48,347 nucleotides of DNA from Clostridium sp. (GTDB lineage Bacteria > Bacillota > Clostridia > Clostridiales > Clostridiaceae). Position 1 is the first letter of the stretch. Each line of letters opens with the position of its first letter. Made by a program: the position numbers and the translations under genes. The notes beneath the pieces were generated by a model that did not search any database, was not told the origin of the DNA, and was given only the letters and a program-made list of their open reading frames with translations. Location of the stretch: NCBI RefSeq assembly GCF_029258205.1, contig NZ_JARHZJ010000086.1, positions 1-48,347 on the forward strand. Direction: 5' to 3'. Positions 1 to 9,901 of the stretch are shown piece by piece.

Positions 1-1170
<1,170 letters not shown>

Positions 1171-1200
1171 TAATTATAGTAATTTACATTTTAATTAAAA

Positions 1201-1228
1201 TGGGAGTCAAGTGACTCCTATTTTTTTA
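1201..1228 (+). terminator. Intrinsic terminator after the glucosaminidase
   Basis: GGAGTC (1203-1208), a 4-nt loop, GACTCC (1213-1218), then a run of T from 1221. It lies about 30 bases after the stop codon. Confidence 0.8.
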
Positions 1229-1418
1229 TATTAATTATTCTATGCTTTATCTTAGGTTAAAATAATATACTTAAAAAATAAGGATATTATTGTAGAATTG
1301 CTTAAGTATTACAAGGCTTAGTTATCTAATAAAATAATAAAAATCTTAAATAAGTAAATGAATAATTAAAACTTTTATTAAGTAAAATAGTAGAGAAGTA
1401 TTTTTAGGAGAATAGATT

Positions 1419-1727
1419 TTGGAACTTTTAGATTGGAAATTTATTTTTATTATAATAACTTTTGCTTTCATAGGATTATTATGTATAATTAAAAGATCAA
1501 AGGTTGGGCTAACCGCAGCCTCAGTGGGGATTATTGGAAGTTTAATTTTGTGGGGATTTTTTAAAGTAAGTACTAAAGTTAGAAATTTTTTAGATGGAGT
1601 AGGTTTAAGTTTTAAAGATTTATTAAATTTTTTATTTATAATTATTATTGCAATAATAGCATTTTTAGTGATTTTTCTTTTTTTAAAAGTATTTGATAAT
1701 TTTGGAAGTAAAATAAGAAAAAGATAA
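1419..1727 (+). CDS. Small membrane protein of unknown function
   Basis: This is a 102-residue protein started by TTG, with a well-placed AGGAG at 1406-1410 and no nearby ATG. Three hydrophobic stretches are seen: about residues 7-24, 30-50 and 68-92. Short basic segments lie between and after them (KRSK, SKIRKR), so three membrane passes are likely. I do not recognise a family and see no catalytic motif. It stands alone between two cell-wall genes, and its stop codon sits inside the stem of the following bidirectional terminator. Function is unknown; the real coding status rests on the ribosome site and the membrane-like composition. Confidence 0.6.
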   Translation: MELLDWKFIFIIITFAFIGLLCIIKRSKVGLTAASVGIIGSLILWGFFKVSTKVRNFLDGVGLSFKDLLNFLFIIIIAIIAFLVIFLFLKVFDNFGSKIRKR

Positions 1728-1748
1728 GACGAAAAGTCTTATCTTTTT
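1721..1748. terminator. Bidirectional intrinsic terminator
   Basis: AAGATAAGAC (1721-1730), loop GAAAA, GTCTTATCTT (1736-1745), then T on the plus strand. The minus strand also ends in a T-rich tail. It serves the small membrane gene and the convergent 3D-domain gene. Confidence 0.88.
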
Positions 1749-2956
1749 TACCATTCACCAGGATAAGCAATTATGTGTAATGTAACTTGACGTCTTCCCC
1801 AAGATGTACATTCAGCATGAGAATTCATATAAAGGTCAATAATATTTCCTTTTATAACTCCACCTGTATCTGATGCTATAGCATAACCATAACCAGGGAT
1901 GTACACTTTTGATCCTAAGGGAATTACACTAGGGTCAACTGCTATTGTACTTATTCCATTAGGGTCTCTTACAGGTTTAAGACCCATAGCAGTTAACATT
2001 CCATCACTATATGCAGTGGCTTCCATAGAAAGTGTTTTCTTATATTTGCCATCGCTACTAGGTTGATTAGAACTATTATTTGATATATCTGAGGAATTAG
2101 CAGAATTGTTTTTTGCTGCTTCTTCAGCTTTTAATGATTCAATTTTATTTTTAGCAACTTGTACAGAATTATTTGCTGTATCTTTTACGGAATCAATATT
2201 AAGTTGTGGTATTAATTGATTCAATGTGCTTACTGCACTTTCAATTTCATTAATTGATGAAGATGAATTTATAACTGAAACTGAATAAGATATTAAAGAA
2301 ATTTCATTTTCTTTAATTACTTCTAAAACAGCCTCCTTTTGTCTATTTAATTCATCAATTTTCTTTTGTTCTTCAAGCTTTTTGCTATCTAAAGTTTTAA
2401 GAGAGTCTTCAGTTGAAGCTTTCAATTCTTTAAGCTCAACTTGATCTCTTTCTAGTTTTTTAATATCACTATTAAGAGAATCTTTTTGTTCATCTAAACT
2501 TTTTATAAGGTTTTTATCTAAAGCTGAAACTCTTGCTAAGGCATCTAATCTTGTTATTAAATCTGATATGTCTTCAGATTTAAGTAAGAAAACTATTGGA
2601 TTCATAGAATCCTTGCTTTTATACATAGCACGCATTCTTTTACCTAAAACAGATTGTTTTTCATCTATTTCAGTTTTTAAAGTGCTTACTTTACTTTCTG
2701 TTTCTTTTAAATTTTCTTCAGTATCTTTGATCTTAGCTTTATTATCTACTAACTTAGCATTTAATTCTTGTATTTCATTATTAAGCTTTGATACTTGAGA
2801 GTTAAGTGAAATAACTTCATTATCTAATTTTGAATATTTTACTTTGTTCTCCTGTATAGTAGATTTCTTATCATTTACTGTATCAGCAAAAACCACGTGA
2901 GTAGCTGAAAGACTAATTGCTATAGCAATTAAAGCTGATAAAATTCTTTTTTGCAT
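1748..2956 (-). CDS. Secreted coiled-coil protein with C-terminal 3D domain
   Basis: A 402-residue exported protein. Residues 1-24 form a signal peptide ending VVFA before Asp25. Residues about 30-285 are a long heptad-rich coiled coil of the kind found at the N-terminus of CwlO/PcsB-like wall proteins. A Ser/Asn-rich linker (about 280-305) leads to a 3D domain (about 310-402). The three aspartates that name that domain are visible in AVDP, ASDTGG and IIDLYM. The 3D domain is related to the MltA fold and occurs in YocH- and Rpf-like peptidoglycan enzymes, so a role in wall turnover is likely but not proven. An AAAGGAG ribosome site lies 8 bases before the ATG. Confidence 0.82.
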   Translation of the reverse strand: MQKRILSALIAIAISLSATHVVFADTVNDKKSTIQENKVKYSKLDNEVISLNSQVSKLNNEIQELNAKLVDNKAKIKDTEENLKETESKVSTLKTEIDEKQSVLGKRMRAMYKSKDSMNPIVFLLKSEDISDLITRLDALARVSALDKNLIKSLDEQKDSLNSDIKKLERDQVELKELKASTEDSLKTLDSKKLEEQKKIDELNRQKEAVLEVIKENEISLISYSVSVINSSSSINEIESAVSTLNQLIPQLNIDSVKDTANNSVQVAKNKIESLKAEEAAKNNSANSSDISNNSSNQPSSDGKYKKTLSMEATAYSDGMLTAMGLKPVRDPNGISTIAVDPSVIPLGSKVYIPGYGYAIASDTGGVIKGNIIDLYMNSHAECTSWGRRQVTLHIIAYPGEW

Positions 2957-3135
2957 AAACTACACTCCTTTAGTTAAACTGTCCACAACTTAAGTGCATT
3001 TCATCATATATTACTGAATTATAACATAAAAGTCAAATGTAATACAAATTTAACCTTTAAACATTTAAAATATGGTAAGAAAAATTAATGATTTAATTAT
3101 AATATAAATATAAGAAATAAGAAATTCACCTTATA

Positions 3136-3164
3136 TTGAAATAATTAAGATTATATATTATAAT
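3136..3164 (+). promoter_or_regulatory. Sigma-A promoter of the cobalamin operon
   Basis: TTGAAA (3136-3141), a 17-base spacer, and TATAAT (3159-3164). Transcription would start near 3171, about 20 bases before the riboswitch. Confidence 0.7.
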
Positions 3165-3189
3165 TAAAAAAAATAATATTGTATATTTT

Positions 3190-3375
3190 TAGGTTTGATT
3201 TTAATTAAAAGGGAAAGTGGTTAAAGTCCACTACAGCCCCCGCTACTGTGATAGGATACAAGTTTCTATTTGACCACTGATTATATAAATTGGGAAGGGA
3301 GAAATGAGGATAAGCCTTAAGTCAGGATACCTGCCTAAGAATCATGAACTAAGCTTCGGAGGGAAGAATTTAGTA
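3190..3375 (+). promoter_or_regulatory. Cobalamin (AdoCbl) riboswitch
   Basis: The leader shows the conserved blocks of the cobalamin riboswitch in order: AGGTTTGATT at its 5' end, a GGGAAAGTGG / CCACTACAGCCCCCGC core (about 3211-3243), CTACTGTGA, and the B12 box AAGTCAGGATACCTGCC (3319-3335). Binding of a cobalamin should favour the terminator at 3418. The operon downstream makes and imports corrinoids, which fits. The exact 3' edge is approximate. Confidence 0.93.
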
Positions 3376-3417
3376 CTTATTTGTTCATAAATTTGAGGAA
3401 TAATTACTTTTACTTGT

Positions 3418-3453
3418 AAGCATCTGTTCTTTTACACAGATGCTTTTTATTTT
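3418..3453 (+). terminator. Riboswitch-controlled intrinsic terminator
   Basis: AAGCATCTGT (3418-3427), an 8-nt loop, ACAGATGCTT (3436-3445) and a T-rich tail. It sits between the aptamer and the cbiK start, so it is the likely expression platform for transcription attenuation. Confidence 0.85.
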
Positions 3454-3474
3454 AAAAATTTTTAGAGGTGAAAT

Positions 3475-4317
3475 ATGAAAAAAGCTATATTAATAGTAAG
3501 TTTTGGAACAAGTCATTTAGATGCATTAAACAATTCTATAAAAAAAATAGAAGATTCAATACAAGAAAAATTCAAAGAATATGATATTTTTAGAAGCTTT
3601 ACATCACATATGATAGTAAGAAAACTTAAAGAAAAATATAACATGGAAGTATTATTTCCGGAAGATGCTTTGAAAAACTTAGCAGAAGAAGGATATGAGG
3701 AAGTTATTGTTCAGCCACTTCATATTATTCCAGGAGAAGAGTTTGATTACATAAAGCATATGGTAAAGGAATATGAACCATGTTTTAAAAAAATAGAGAT
3801 AGGAAGACCAATATTCTATTATGAAGGGTTTGAATCAGGTCCAGATGATTATTCACATTTTGTAGACGTAATGAAAGGTGTAATAGAAAATAATTCTCCA
3901 TGTGTATTTGTTGGCCATGGTAGTGCTCATCCATCAAATGCTGTTTATGGATGTTTACAATCTGTTTTAATGGATAAAGACTATGAAGATGTTTTTGTAG
4001 GAACTGTAGAAGGATATCCTAATTTTTCAAATGTTTTAAAGAAAGCTAAGAAGAAAGATATAAAAGAAATAACAATAATTCCTTTAATGGTTGTAGCTGG
4101 GGATCACGCTAAAAATGATATGGCTTCAGATGAAGAAGATTCATGGAAGAGCAGATTTGAAAGTGAAGGAATAAAGGCTAATGTTGTGTTAAAAGGATTA
4201 GGGGAATACGAAGAGTTTGGAAATTTATACATAGAGAGAATTAATGATGTTATTAATGGTACATATAAAGGACTTGGAGAGACTAAAAAGAAGAAGCATA
4301 GAAGGGAAATGAAATAA
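3475..4317 (+). CDS. cbiK: Sirohydrochlorin cobaltochelatase CbiK
   Basis: Inserts Co2+ into sirohydrochlorin, the entry step of the anaerobic (early-cobalt) cobalamin pathway. The 280-residue sequence matches the CbiK class II chelatase in length. It begins AILIVSFGTSHLDAL and carries the two metal-binding histidines in VGHGSAHP (His148) and VVAGDHAKNDMA (His211). The C-terminus is Lys/Arg-rich. AGAGGTGA precedes the ATG. It is the first gene after the B12 riboswitch, and its stop overlaps the start of cbiC by one base (TAATG), indicating translational coupling. Confidence 0.95.
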   Translation: MKKAILIVSFGTSHLDALNNSIKKIEDSIQEKFKEYDIFRSFTSHMIVRKLKEKYNMEVLFPEDALKNLAEEGYEEVIVQPLHIIPGEEFDYIKHMVKEYEPCFKKIEIGRPIFYYEGFESGPDDYSHFVDVMKGVIENNSPCVFVGHGSAHPSNAVYGCLQSVLMDKDYEDVFVGTVEGYPNFSNVLKKAKKKDIKEITIIPLMVVAGDHAKNDMASDEEDSWKSRFESEGIKANVVLKGLGEYEEFGNLYIERINDVINGTYKGLGETKKKKHRREMK

Positions 4318-4946
4318 TGGATTATATGAAAAGCCCTATGGGAATTGAAAAAAGAAGTTTTGAAATTATAGGTTCTGAAATGCATGAAAATAATTTTTCA
4401 GAAGATGAATTACAAATAGTAAAAAGAGTTATACATACTACTGCAGACTTTGAGTATCAAGATTTAATAGAAATAAGTAGAGGAGCCATAGAAGCGGGAA
4501 TTTCTGCATTAAAGTCTGGAGCTAAAATATATACTGATACAACAATGGCATTATCAGGAATGAATAAAAGAGCATTAAAAGAATTAAATGCATCAGTTGA
4601 ATGTTATGTTGGATTGGAAGAGGTATTTAAATTAGCTAAAGAAAAAGAAATAACTAGATCAATGGCAGGTGTTGAACTTGCAGCAAAGGAAAATGTAGAT
4701 ATATTTGTTTTCGGAAATGCTCCAACTGCTCTATTTAAACTTAGAGAACTTATTAAGGAAGGGAAAGCTAATCCAAAGCTTATAATAGCAGTACCAGTTG
4801 GGTTTGTAGGAGCTAGTGAAAGTAAAGAGAATTTAGATGAACTTGGAATTCCTTACATAAGAGTTAAGGGAAGAAAAGGTGGAAGTACAGTAGCGGCTGC
4901 TATAATAAATGCATTACTTTATATGAATTATAAAAGAGATATGTAA
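4317..4946 (+). CDS. cbiC: Cobalt-precorrin-8 methylmutase CbiC
   Basis: Moves the methyl group from C11 to C12 of cobalt-precorrin-8 to give cobyrinate, the last step of corrin ring formation. The 209-residue length is typical. RVIHTTADFEY near residue 40 contains the catalytic histidine (His40). The glycine/alanine-rich C-terminus (PVGFVGASESK, GGSTVAAA) matches the family. It starts inside the cbiK stop codon and is followed after 17 bases by cbiD. Confidence 0.94.
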   Translation: MDYMKSPMGIEKRSFEIIGSEMHENNFSEDELQIVKRVIHTTADFEYQDLIEISRGAIEAGISALKSGAKIYTDTTMALSGMNKRALKELNASVECYVGLEEVFKLAKEKEITRSMAGVELAAKENVDIFVFGNAPTALFKLRELIKEGKANPKLIIAVPVGFVGASESKENLDELGIPYIRVKGRKGGSTVAAAIINALLYMNYKRDM

Positions 4947-4963
4947 TAAAGAAGGTAATCTAA

Positions 4964-6058
4964 ATGTTTGATATGTATATAGAAAGTGGTGGAAAGAAAC
5001 TTAGATGTGGATACACTACAGGATCTTGTGCAGCAGCAGCTGCTAAAGCTGCCACTTATATGCTTTTTTATAAAAAATATATAAGTGTTGTAGAAATAGA
5101 TACTCCTAAAAATATAAAACTTAATTTAGAAATACAAGATACACAGATTGAAAAAGACTCAATCTCTTGCTCTATATTAAAAGATGGTGGAGATGATATA
5201 GATGCTACCACAGGTCTTGAGATATTTGCTAAGGCAGAAGAAATTCAAGAAGGTTTTGAACTATGTGGAGGAGAAGGCGTTGGAGTAGTGACTAAAGAAG
5301 GGCTTTTTGTAGAAAAAGGACAACCTGCTATAAATCCAGTACCTAGAGAAATGATAAGAAAAGAAGTTTTAAGTGTTCTTCCTAATGATAAGGGAGTTAG
5401 AATAACAATTTTCGTTCCGAGAGGAAGAGAAATTGCTAAAAAAACATTTAACCCTAGGTTAGGAATAGTTGATGGAATATCAATACTTGGTACTACAGGA
5501 ATAGTTTATCCAATGTCAGAAGAAGCATTAAAGGAATCTATTAGAATTGAAATAAGACAAAAAGCCTTAAATAATAAAGAGCTTGTATTTGTATTTGGAA
5601 ATATGGGAGAAAGATTCTTAAGAGAAAGAGGATATAAAAAAGATAATATAGTTGTTATATCTAATTATGTAGGTTTTTCTATAGAGTGTGCCTTAGCTCA
5701 AGGAATAAAGGATTTAACTATAGTAGGTCATATAGGAAAGTTAAGTAAGATTGCCTTTGGATGTTTTAATACACATAGTAGAGTTTCAGATGTTAGACTA
5801 GAAGTTATAGCTTTAGAACTCACTTTAATGGGATATGATTTGGAACTAGTACAAAAAGTTTTAGATCAAAAAACAAGTGAAGGAGCCGTAAAACTTCTAG
5901 GAGATGATTTTAAGGAATTATATGAGAGAATTGGAGAAAAGATATTAAATAGATTAGATATATATGCTTATGATGAAGCAAAATTTAATATTCTTATGTA
6001 CTATGGATCAAAGGAAATGAAATTACTATATGAATCTAAAAATTCAAAACTTGTTTGA
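4964..6058 (+). CDS. cbiD: Cobalt-precorrin-5B (C1)-methyltransferase CbiD
   Basis: Uses S-adenosylmethionine to methylate C1 of the corrin ring in the anaerobic pathway. The 364-residue protein opens with the CbiD hallmark LRCGYTTGSCAAAAAKAA (from about residue 13). It also contains VPRGREIAKKTFNPRLGI and GISILGTTGIVYPMS. CbiD is not homologous to the other, tetrapyrrole-methylase type, enzymes in this operon. AGAAGGT lies before the ATG. Confidence 0.95.
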   Translation: MFDMYIESGGKKLRCGYTTGSCAAAAAKAATYMLFYKKYISVVEIDTPKNIKLNLEIQDTQIEKDSISCSILKDGGDDIDATTGLEIFAKAEEIQEGFELCGGEGVGVVTKEGLFVEKGQPAINPVPREMIRKEVLSVLPNDKGVRITIFVPRGREIAKKTFNPRLGIVDGISILGTTGIVYPMSEEALKESIRIEIRQKALNNKELVFVFGNMGERFLRERGYKKDNIVVISNYVGFSIECALAQGIKDLTIVGHIGKLSKIAFGCFNTHSRVSDVRLEVIALELTLMGYDLELVQKVLDQKTSEGAVKLLGDDFKELYERIGEKILNRLDIYAYDEAKFNILMYYGSKEMKLLYESKNSKLV

Positions 6059-6089
6059 TTAAACTTAAATTAGAAAGGAATGAAGGCTA

Positions 6090-6701
6090 TTGGTTAAAAT
6101 ATTAGGATTAGGACCAGGCCATGAAGACTATATAATTCCTAAAGTTATTAAAGAACTAGAAAAAAGTGATTATATAGTTGGTTTTGAAAGAGCAGTTTCT
6201 AGCTTAAAGTTTTTAAATAGTATAAATGATGAAAAATTTAAGATTGTAAAAGGGCTAAAAGAAATAATAGAATTTTTAAATGAAAATAAGGAAAATAGAG
6301 TTTCAATAGTTGCCTCAGGAGATCCAACCTTTTATGGAATTACAAATTATATATGTAAAAATTATGAGGGAGAAGTTTATATTGTTCCTGGAATAAGTTC
6401 TTTTCAATATTTAACATGTAAAGTTAATAAAACTTGGAATGATGCTTTTGTAGGAAGTATGCATGGAAGAGAAGAGAATTTTATAGAAGTTGTTAAAGAA
6501 AATAAACTTTCTATTTGGTTAACTGATAAAAAGAATACTCCAACTGAGCTAAGTAAAAGGTTAATAGAAAATTCTATAGAATGTACTATATATGTTGGAG
6601 AAAATCTTTCTTATGAAAATGAAAATATAACAATTGGAAACCCAAAAAAAATTTGTGAAAAGGATTATGGAGATTTATCTGTAATTATAATTGAAAGATA
6701 A
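6090..6701 (+). CDS. cbiE: Cobalt-precorrin-7 (C5)-methyltransferase CbiE
   Basis: A 203-residue tetrapyrrole methylase that methylates C5. It begins VKILGLGPGHEDYI, the SAM-binding glycine loop of this family, and has ASGDPTFYG and VPGISSFQYL further on. The start is TTG at 6090, supported by AGAAAGGA at 6072-6079; no ATG fits the conserved N-terminus. In many organisms CbiE and CbiT are fused (CobL). Here they are separate genes 19 bases apart. Confidence 0.92.
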   Translation: MVKILGLGPGHEDYIIPKVIKELEKSDYIVGFERAVSSLKFLNSINDEKFKIVKGLKEIIEFLNENKENRVSIVASGDPTFYGITNYICKNYEGEVYIVPGISSFQYLTCKVNKTWNDAFVGSMHGREENFIEVVKENKLSIWLTDKKNTPTELSKRLIENSIECTIYVGENLSYENENITIGNPKKICEKDYGDLSVIIIER

Positions 6702-6720
6702 ATTTTCATTTGGAGGATAT

Positions 6721-7314
6721 ATGAAATTTATAAAAGACTCAGAATTTATAAGAGGAAAGTGTCCTATGACAAAAGAGGATATTAGAATTTTTACTATTAG
6801 TAAATTAGATTTAGATAAAGATTCTAATTTTTTAGATATAGGAAGTGGAACAGGCAGTATTACTATTCAAGCTTCTAAATTTATAGAAGAGGGAAAGGTA
6901 TTTTCTATAGAAAGAGATGAGGAAGCCATAAGGGTAACTAAAGAGAATTTAAAAAAGTTTCAGTGTAAAAATGTTACTTTATTAGAGGGTGACGCTATAG
7001 AGCATATGCAATCACTTTCAAATGAAATTAAAAAAGAGAAAATTTCAAAATTTGATTCTATATTTATAGGAGGATCTGGTGGAGGTCTTGAAAAAATTAT
7101 AAATATATCAGATGAAATCTTAAAAAAGGATGGAGTTTTAGTATTAAACTTTATAACCTTAAACAATGCATATAATGCAATAGAATTCTTAAAGAAATTA
7201 GAATATAAAACAGAAATTTCTTTGGTTAACATAAGTAAAAACAGAGAAAATACATACATGATGATTAGCAATAATCCAATTTTTATTGTTAAGGCGTTTA
7301 AGGAGGAAATTTAA
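6721..7314 (+). CDS. cbiT: Cobalt-precorrin-6B (C15)-methyltransferase/decarboxylase CbiT
   Basis: Methylates C15 and removes the C12 acetate carboxyl. The 197-residue protein has a Rossmann SAM site, FLDIGSGTGSITIQ (Gly41-Gly45), and the family's N-terminal FIRGKCPMTKEDIR. I chose ATG 6721 because TGGAGG (6711-6716) sits just before it and the protein then begins as CbiT proteins do. The frame also has a TTG at 6691, but that would overlap cbiE and lacks a ribosome site. The last codon overlaps the cbiL start by one base. Confidence 0.93.
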   Translation: MKFIKDSEFIRGKCPMTKEDIRIFTISKLDLDKDSNFLDIGSGTGSITIQASKFIEEGKVFSIERDEEAIRVTKENLKKFQCKNVTLLEGDAIEHMQSLSNEIKKEKISKFDSIFIGGSGGGLEKIINISDEILKKDGVLVLNFITLNNAYNAIEFLKKLEYKTEISLVNISKNRENTYMMISNNPIFIVKAFKEEI

Positions 7315-7976
7315 TGGCAATATTATATGGAATAGGTGTAGGTCCAGGAGATAGTGAACTATTAACAATAAAGGCAGTAAAGGCTATTGAAAATAGTGAT
7401 GTTATAGTAGCTCCAAGTGCAGAAGAAGGTGGAGAGAGCATAGCATTAATAGCTGCTAAGGAATACATAAAAGAAGGAACAGAAGTAGTCGTTAAACATT
7501 TTCCAATGGGAAAGAAAAACAGAGCTTTAAAAGTTAAAGAGGCTTATGACTTTATTTTAGAAAAACTTAATGAAGGAAAAAATGTAAGTTTTTTAACTAT
7601 AGGGGATCCTTATATTTATAGTACTTATATACATTTATTAAATTATGTAGAAGAACATGGTTTTAATGTAAAAACTATTCCTGGAATAACATCTTTTTGT
7701 GCAGCTGCTAGCATAGTTGATAGAACATTAGTTGTGGGTAATGAACCATTACTTGTCCTTCCAGCTGCTAGAGTACATGATATAAAAGATGAAAAGTTCG
7801 TTGTAATAATGAAAGTTTATAAAAAAGAAGAAGAAGTTCTAGATGTCTTAGAAGAAAAAGGATTTGATTATGTGCTAGTTAGTAGAGCTGGTAGAGAAGG
7901 AGAAAAAGTTTTAAAAACTAGAGAAGAAATTTTAAATCATAGAGATTACATGTCTTTAATACTAGCAAGCAAATAG
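7314..7976 (+). CDS. cbiL: Cobalt-precorrin-2 C20-methyltransferase CbiL
   Basis: A 220-residue tetrapyrrole methylase acting directly after cobalt insertion. The N-terminus ILYGIGVGPGDSELLTIKA carries the SAM loop. SFLTIGDPYIYSTYIHL and TIPGITSFCAAAS are typical of CbiL/CobI. An AGGAGG lies in the end of cbiT, and TAATG overlap couples translation with cbiT. Confidence 0.94.
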   Translation: MAILYGIGVGPGDSELLTIKAVKAIENSDVIVAPSAEEGGESIALIAAKEYIKEGTEVVVKHFPMGKKNRALKVKEAYDFILEKLNEGKNVSFLTIGDPYIYSTYIHLLNYVEEHGFNVKTIPGITSFCAAASIVDRTLVVGNEPLLVLPAARVHDIKDEKFVVIMKVYKKEEEVLDVLEEKGFDYVLVSRAGREGEKVLKTREEILNHRDYMSLILASK

Positions 7977-8013
7977 AGAAAAAATTATTTTTTATTAGGA
8001 GGCAAAGGATAAG

Positions 8014-8769
8014 ATGTTATATTTTATAGGTGCAGGTCCTGGAGCTGTTGATTTAATAACTATTAGAGGAAGAAATTTATTAGAAAAAGCGGATGTTGTA
8101 ATATATGCAGGATCTTTAGTAAGCAAAGAACATTTAGATGTTTGTAAAGAGGGAGTTAAAATATATAACTCAGCTTCAATGACTTTAGAGGATGTAGTTG
8201 AAGTTATAAAAGAAAATGATGGGGAAGATAAAGTAATAGTAAGGCTTCACACTGGAGATCCATCAATATATGGAGCTATTAAGGAGCAAATGGATGAACT
8301 AGACAAATTTAATATAAAATATGAGGTTGTACCAGGAGTAAGTTCCTTTACAGCAGCAGCTTCAGCTATAAAGAAAGAATTTACTCTTCCATCAGTAACT
8401 CAAACTGTTATATTAACTAGAGTTGAAGGAAGAACACCAGTACCAGAGACAGAAGATTTAGAAAAGTTAGCTTCAATAGGGGCTTCTATGGCATTATTCC
8501 TTTCTATATCAATGATTGATAAGGTAGTTGAAAAATTAAAGAGAGGATATGGAAGAGAAGATGTTCCTATAGCTGTAATTTCTAGAGCAACATGGGATGA
8601 TCAAGAAATAATCATAGGAACACTAGAAAATATATCAGAAAAGGTTAAGGAAGCTGGTATAAATAAATGCGCTCAAATATTAGTTGGAGATTTCATTGAC
8701 TGTAACTATGAGAAGAGTCTTCTTTATGATAAGCATTTTACTCATATGTTCAGAAAAGGAATTGAATAA
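8014..8769 (+). CDS. cbiF: Cobalt-precorrin-4 C11-methyltransferase CbiF
   Basis: A 251-residue tetrapyrrole methylase (CbiF/CobM) that methylates C11. Seen are YFIGAGPGAVDLITIRG at residues 3-19, VIYAGSLVS, RLHTGDPSIYGAI and VVPGVSSFTAAASA, all characteristic. TAGGAGG lies before the ATG. CbiG follows after two bases, with its ribosome site (AAAAGGA) inside the end of this gene. Confidence 0.95.
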   Translation: MLYFIGAGPGAVDLITIRGRNLLEKADVVIYAGSLVSKEHLDVCKEGVKIYNSASMTLEDVVEVIKENDGEDKVIVRLHTGDPSIYGAIKEQMDELDKFNIKYEVVPGVSSFTAAASAIKKEFTLPSVTQTVILTRVEGRTPVPETEDLEKLASIGASMALFLSISMIDKVVEKLKRGYGREDVPIAVISRATWDDQEIIIGTLENISEKVKEAGINKCAQILVGDFIDCNYEKSLLYDKHFTHMFRKGIE

Positions 8770-8771
8770 AT

Positions 8772-9773
8772 ATGATTGGAATAATAAGTGTTACTGAAAA
8801 AGGAGACTTTATAGGGGATAAGCTTAAGAATTTTTTTGAAGAAAATAATATTAGTTTCAAAGAAATTTATAAAAGTAAATGTGAAGATTTTTCTTTAAAA
8901 GGAGCCACAAAGGAAATGTTTCAAGCTTGTAAGAATATTATTTTTATAAGTTCAACAGGTATTGCAGTAAGAGCTATAACTCCTTTTATAGTAAAAAAAG
9001 ATAAGGATCCAGGGATTGTTGTGGTTGATGTAAATAATAAGTTTACTGTAAGTTTAGCTGGAGGACACATTGGTGGAGCTAATGAATTAACTTTAGAGAT
9101 AAGCAAAGTTTTGAATAATATTCCAGTTATAACAACTGCAACAGATAATCAAAATAAAGTTGCACCAGACATGGTTGCTAAAAGTAATAATCTTATTATA
9201 GAAGATTTAAAAAAGGCCAAAGATATGGCTTCAAGACTAGTAAATAATAAAAAAGTTTATTTTATGGATGATAATAATTTTATTAAATTGCCTTTAGGAT
9301 ATGAAAATACATGTTTATTAAAAGATAATACTCTTTGGATAACTAATAAGGAAAAAAGTGAAGAGGAAAATCTTAAGGGAGTTTTAAGATTAATAAGAAA
9401 AAATATACTACTTGGAGTAGGATGCAGAAAAGGTGTACCTTCACAAGAGTTAATAGATTTTGTAAAATCTTCACTTAAAGATTTAAATATTGATAAGAGA
9501 GCTGTCTTTAAAATAGGTTCAATAGATTTAAAAAAAGAGGAAAAGGCTATTTTAGATTTAAGTGAATATTTGAGTTGTCCTTTTGAGACCTTTTCTAAAG
9601 ATGAGATTAAAAGTGTTCAAGATGAATTTGAAGGTAGTGATTTCGTAGAAAAATCTGTTGGAGTAAGAGCTGTATCAGAGCCAGTAGTTGTTTTAATGAA
9701 TGGAAATATTATAGTAAATAAACTAAAGAAAAATGGAATGACGTTAACTATTGGAGAGCTTAAGATAAAATAA
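8772..9773 (+). CDS. cbiG: Cobalt-precorrin-5A hydrolase CbiG
   Basis: Opens the delta-lactone of cobalt-precorrin-5A and releases acetaldehyde, the ring-contraction step of the anaerobic route. The 333-residue protein has the three expected parts: an N-terminal domain (GIISVTEKGDFIGDKL), a central core with SSTGIAVRAITPF, SLAGGHIGGANELT and TTATDNQNKVAPD, and a C-terminal CbiG/CobE domain beginning LLGVGCRKGVPSQEL. A 128-base gap containing an inverted repeat separates it from cbiH, the longest gap within the cbi genes. Confidence 0.94.
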   Translation: MIGIISVTEKGDFIGDKLKNFFEENNISFKEIYKSKCEDFSLKGATKEMFQACKNIIFISSTGIAVRAITPFIVKKDKDPGIVVVDVNNKFTVSLAGGHIGGANELTLEISKVLNNIPVITTATDNQNKVAPDMVAKSNNLIIEDLKKAKDMASRLVNNKKVYFMDDNNFIKLPLGYENTCLLKDNTLWITNKEKSEEENLKGVLRLIRKNILLGVGCRKGVPSQELIDFVKSSLKDLNIDKRAVFKIGSIDLKKEEKAILDLSEYLSCPFETFSKDEIKSVQDEFEGSDFVEKSVGVRAVSEPVVVLMNGNIIVNKLKKNGMTLTIGELKIK

Positions 9774-9821
9774 AGATTAAAATATTTACTAAGTTGAAAT
9801 TGATTTAAAAAATTATTTAAG

Positions 9822-9880
9822 AGCTTAATATGGAATAAAGTAAAATTTTTCAATTCTTATATAATTAGTATTATTAAGCT
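9822..9880 (+). repeat. Inverted repeat in the cbiG-cbiH gap
   Basis: AGCTTAATA (9822-9830) is repeated in perfect inversion as TATTAAGCT (9872-9880) across a 41-base AT-rich loop. It has no T tail, so it is not an obvious terminator. It could be an mRNA hairpin that shapes cbiH expression, or chance in AT-rich DNA. Confidence 0.35.
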
Positions 9881-9901
9881 ACATAATAAGGAGGAATAAA
9901 A

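Noticed and set aside
6691-6720. Earlier TTG start for cbiT overlapping cbiE
   Set aside because: No ribosome site, and the extra ten residues are not family-like; TGGAGG directly precedes ATG 6721.
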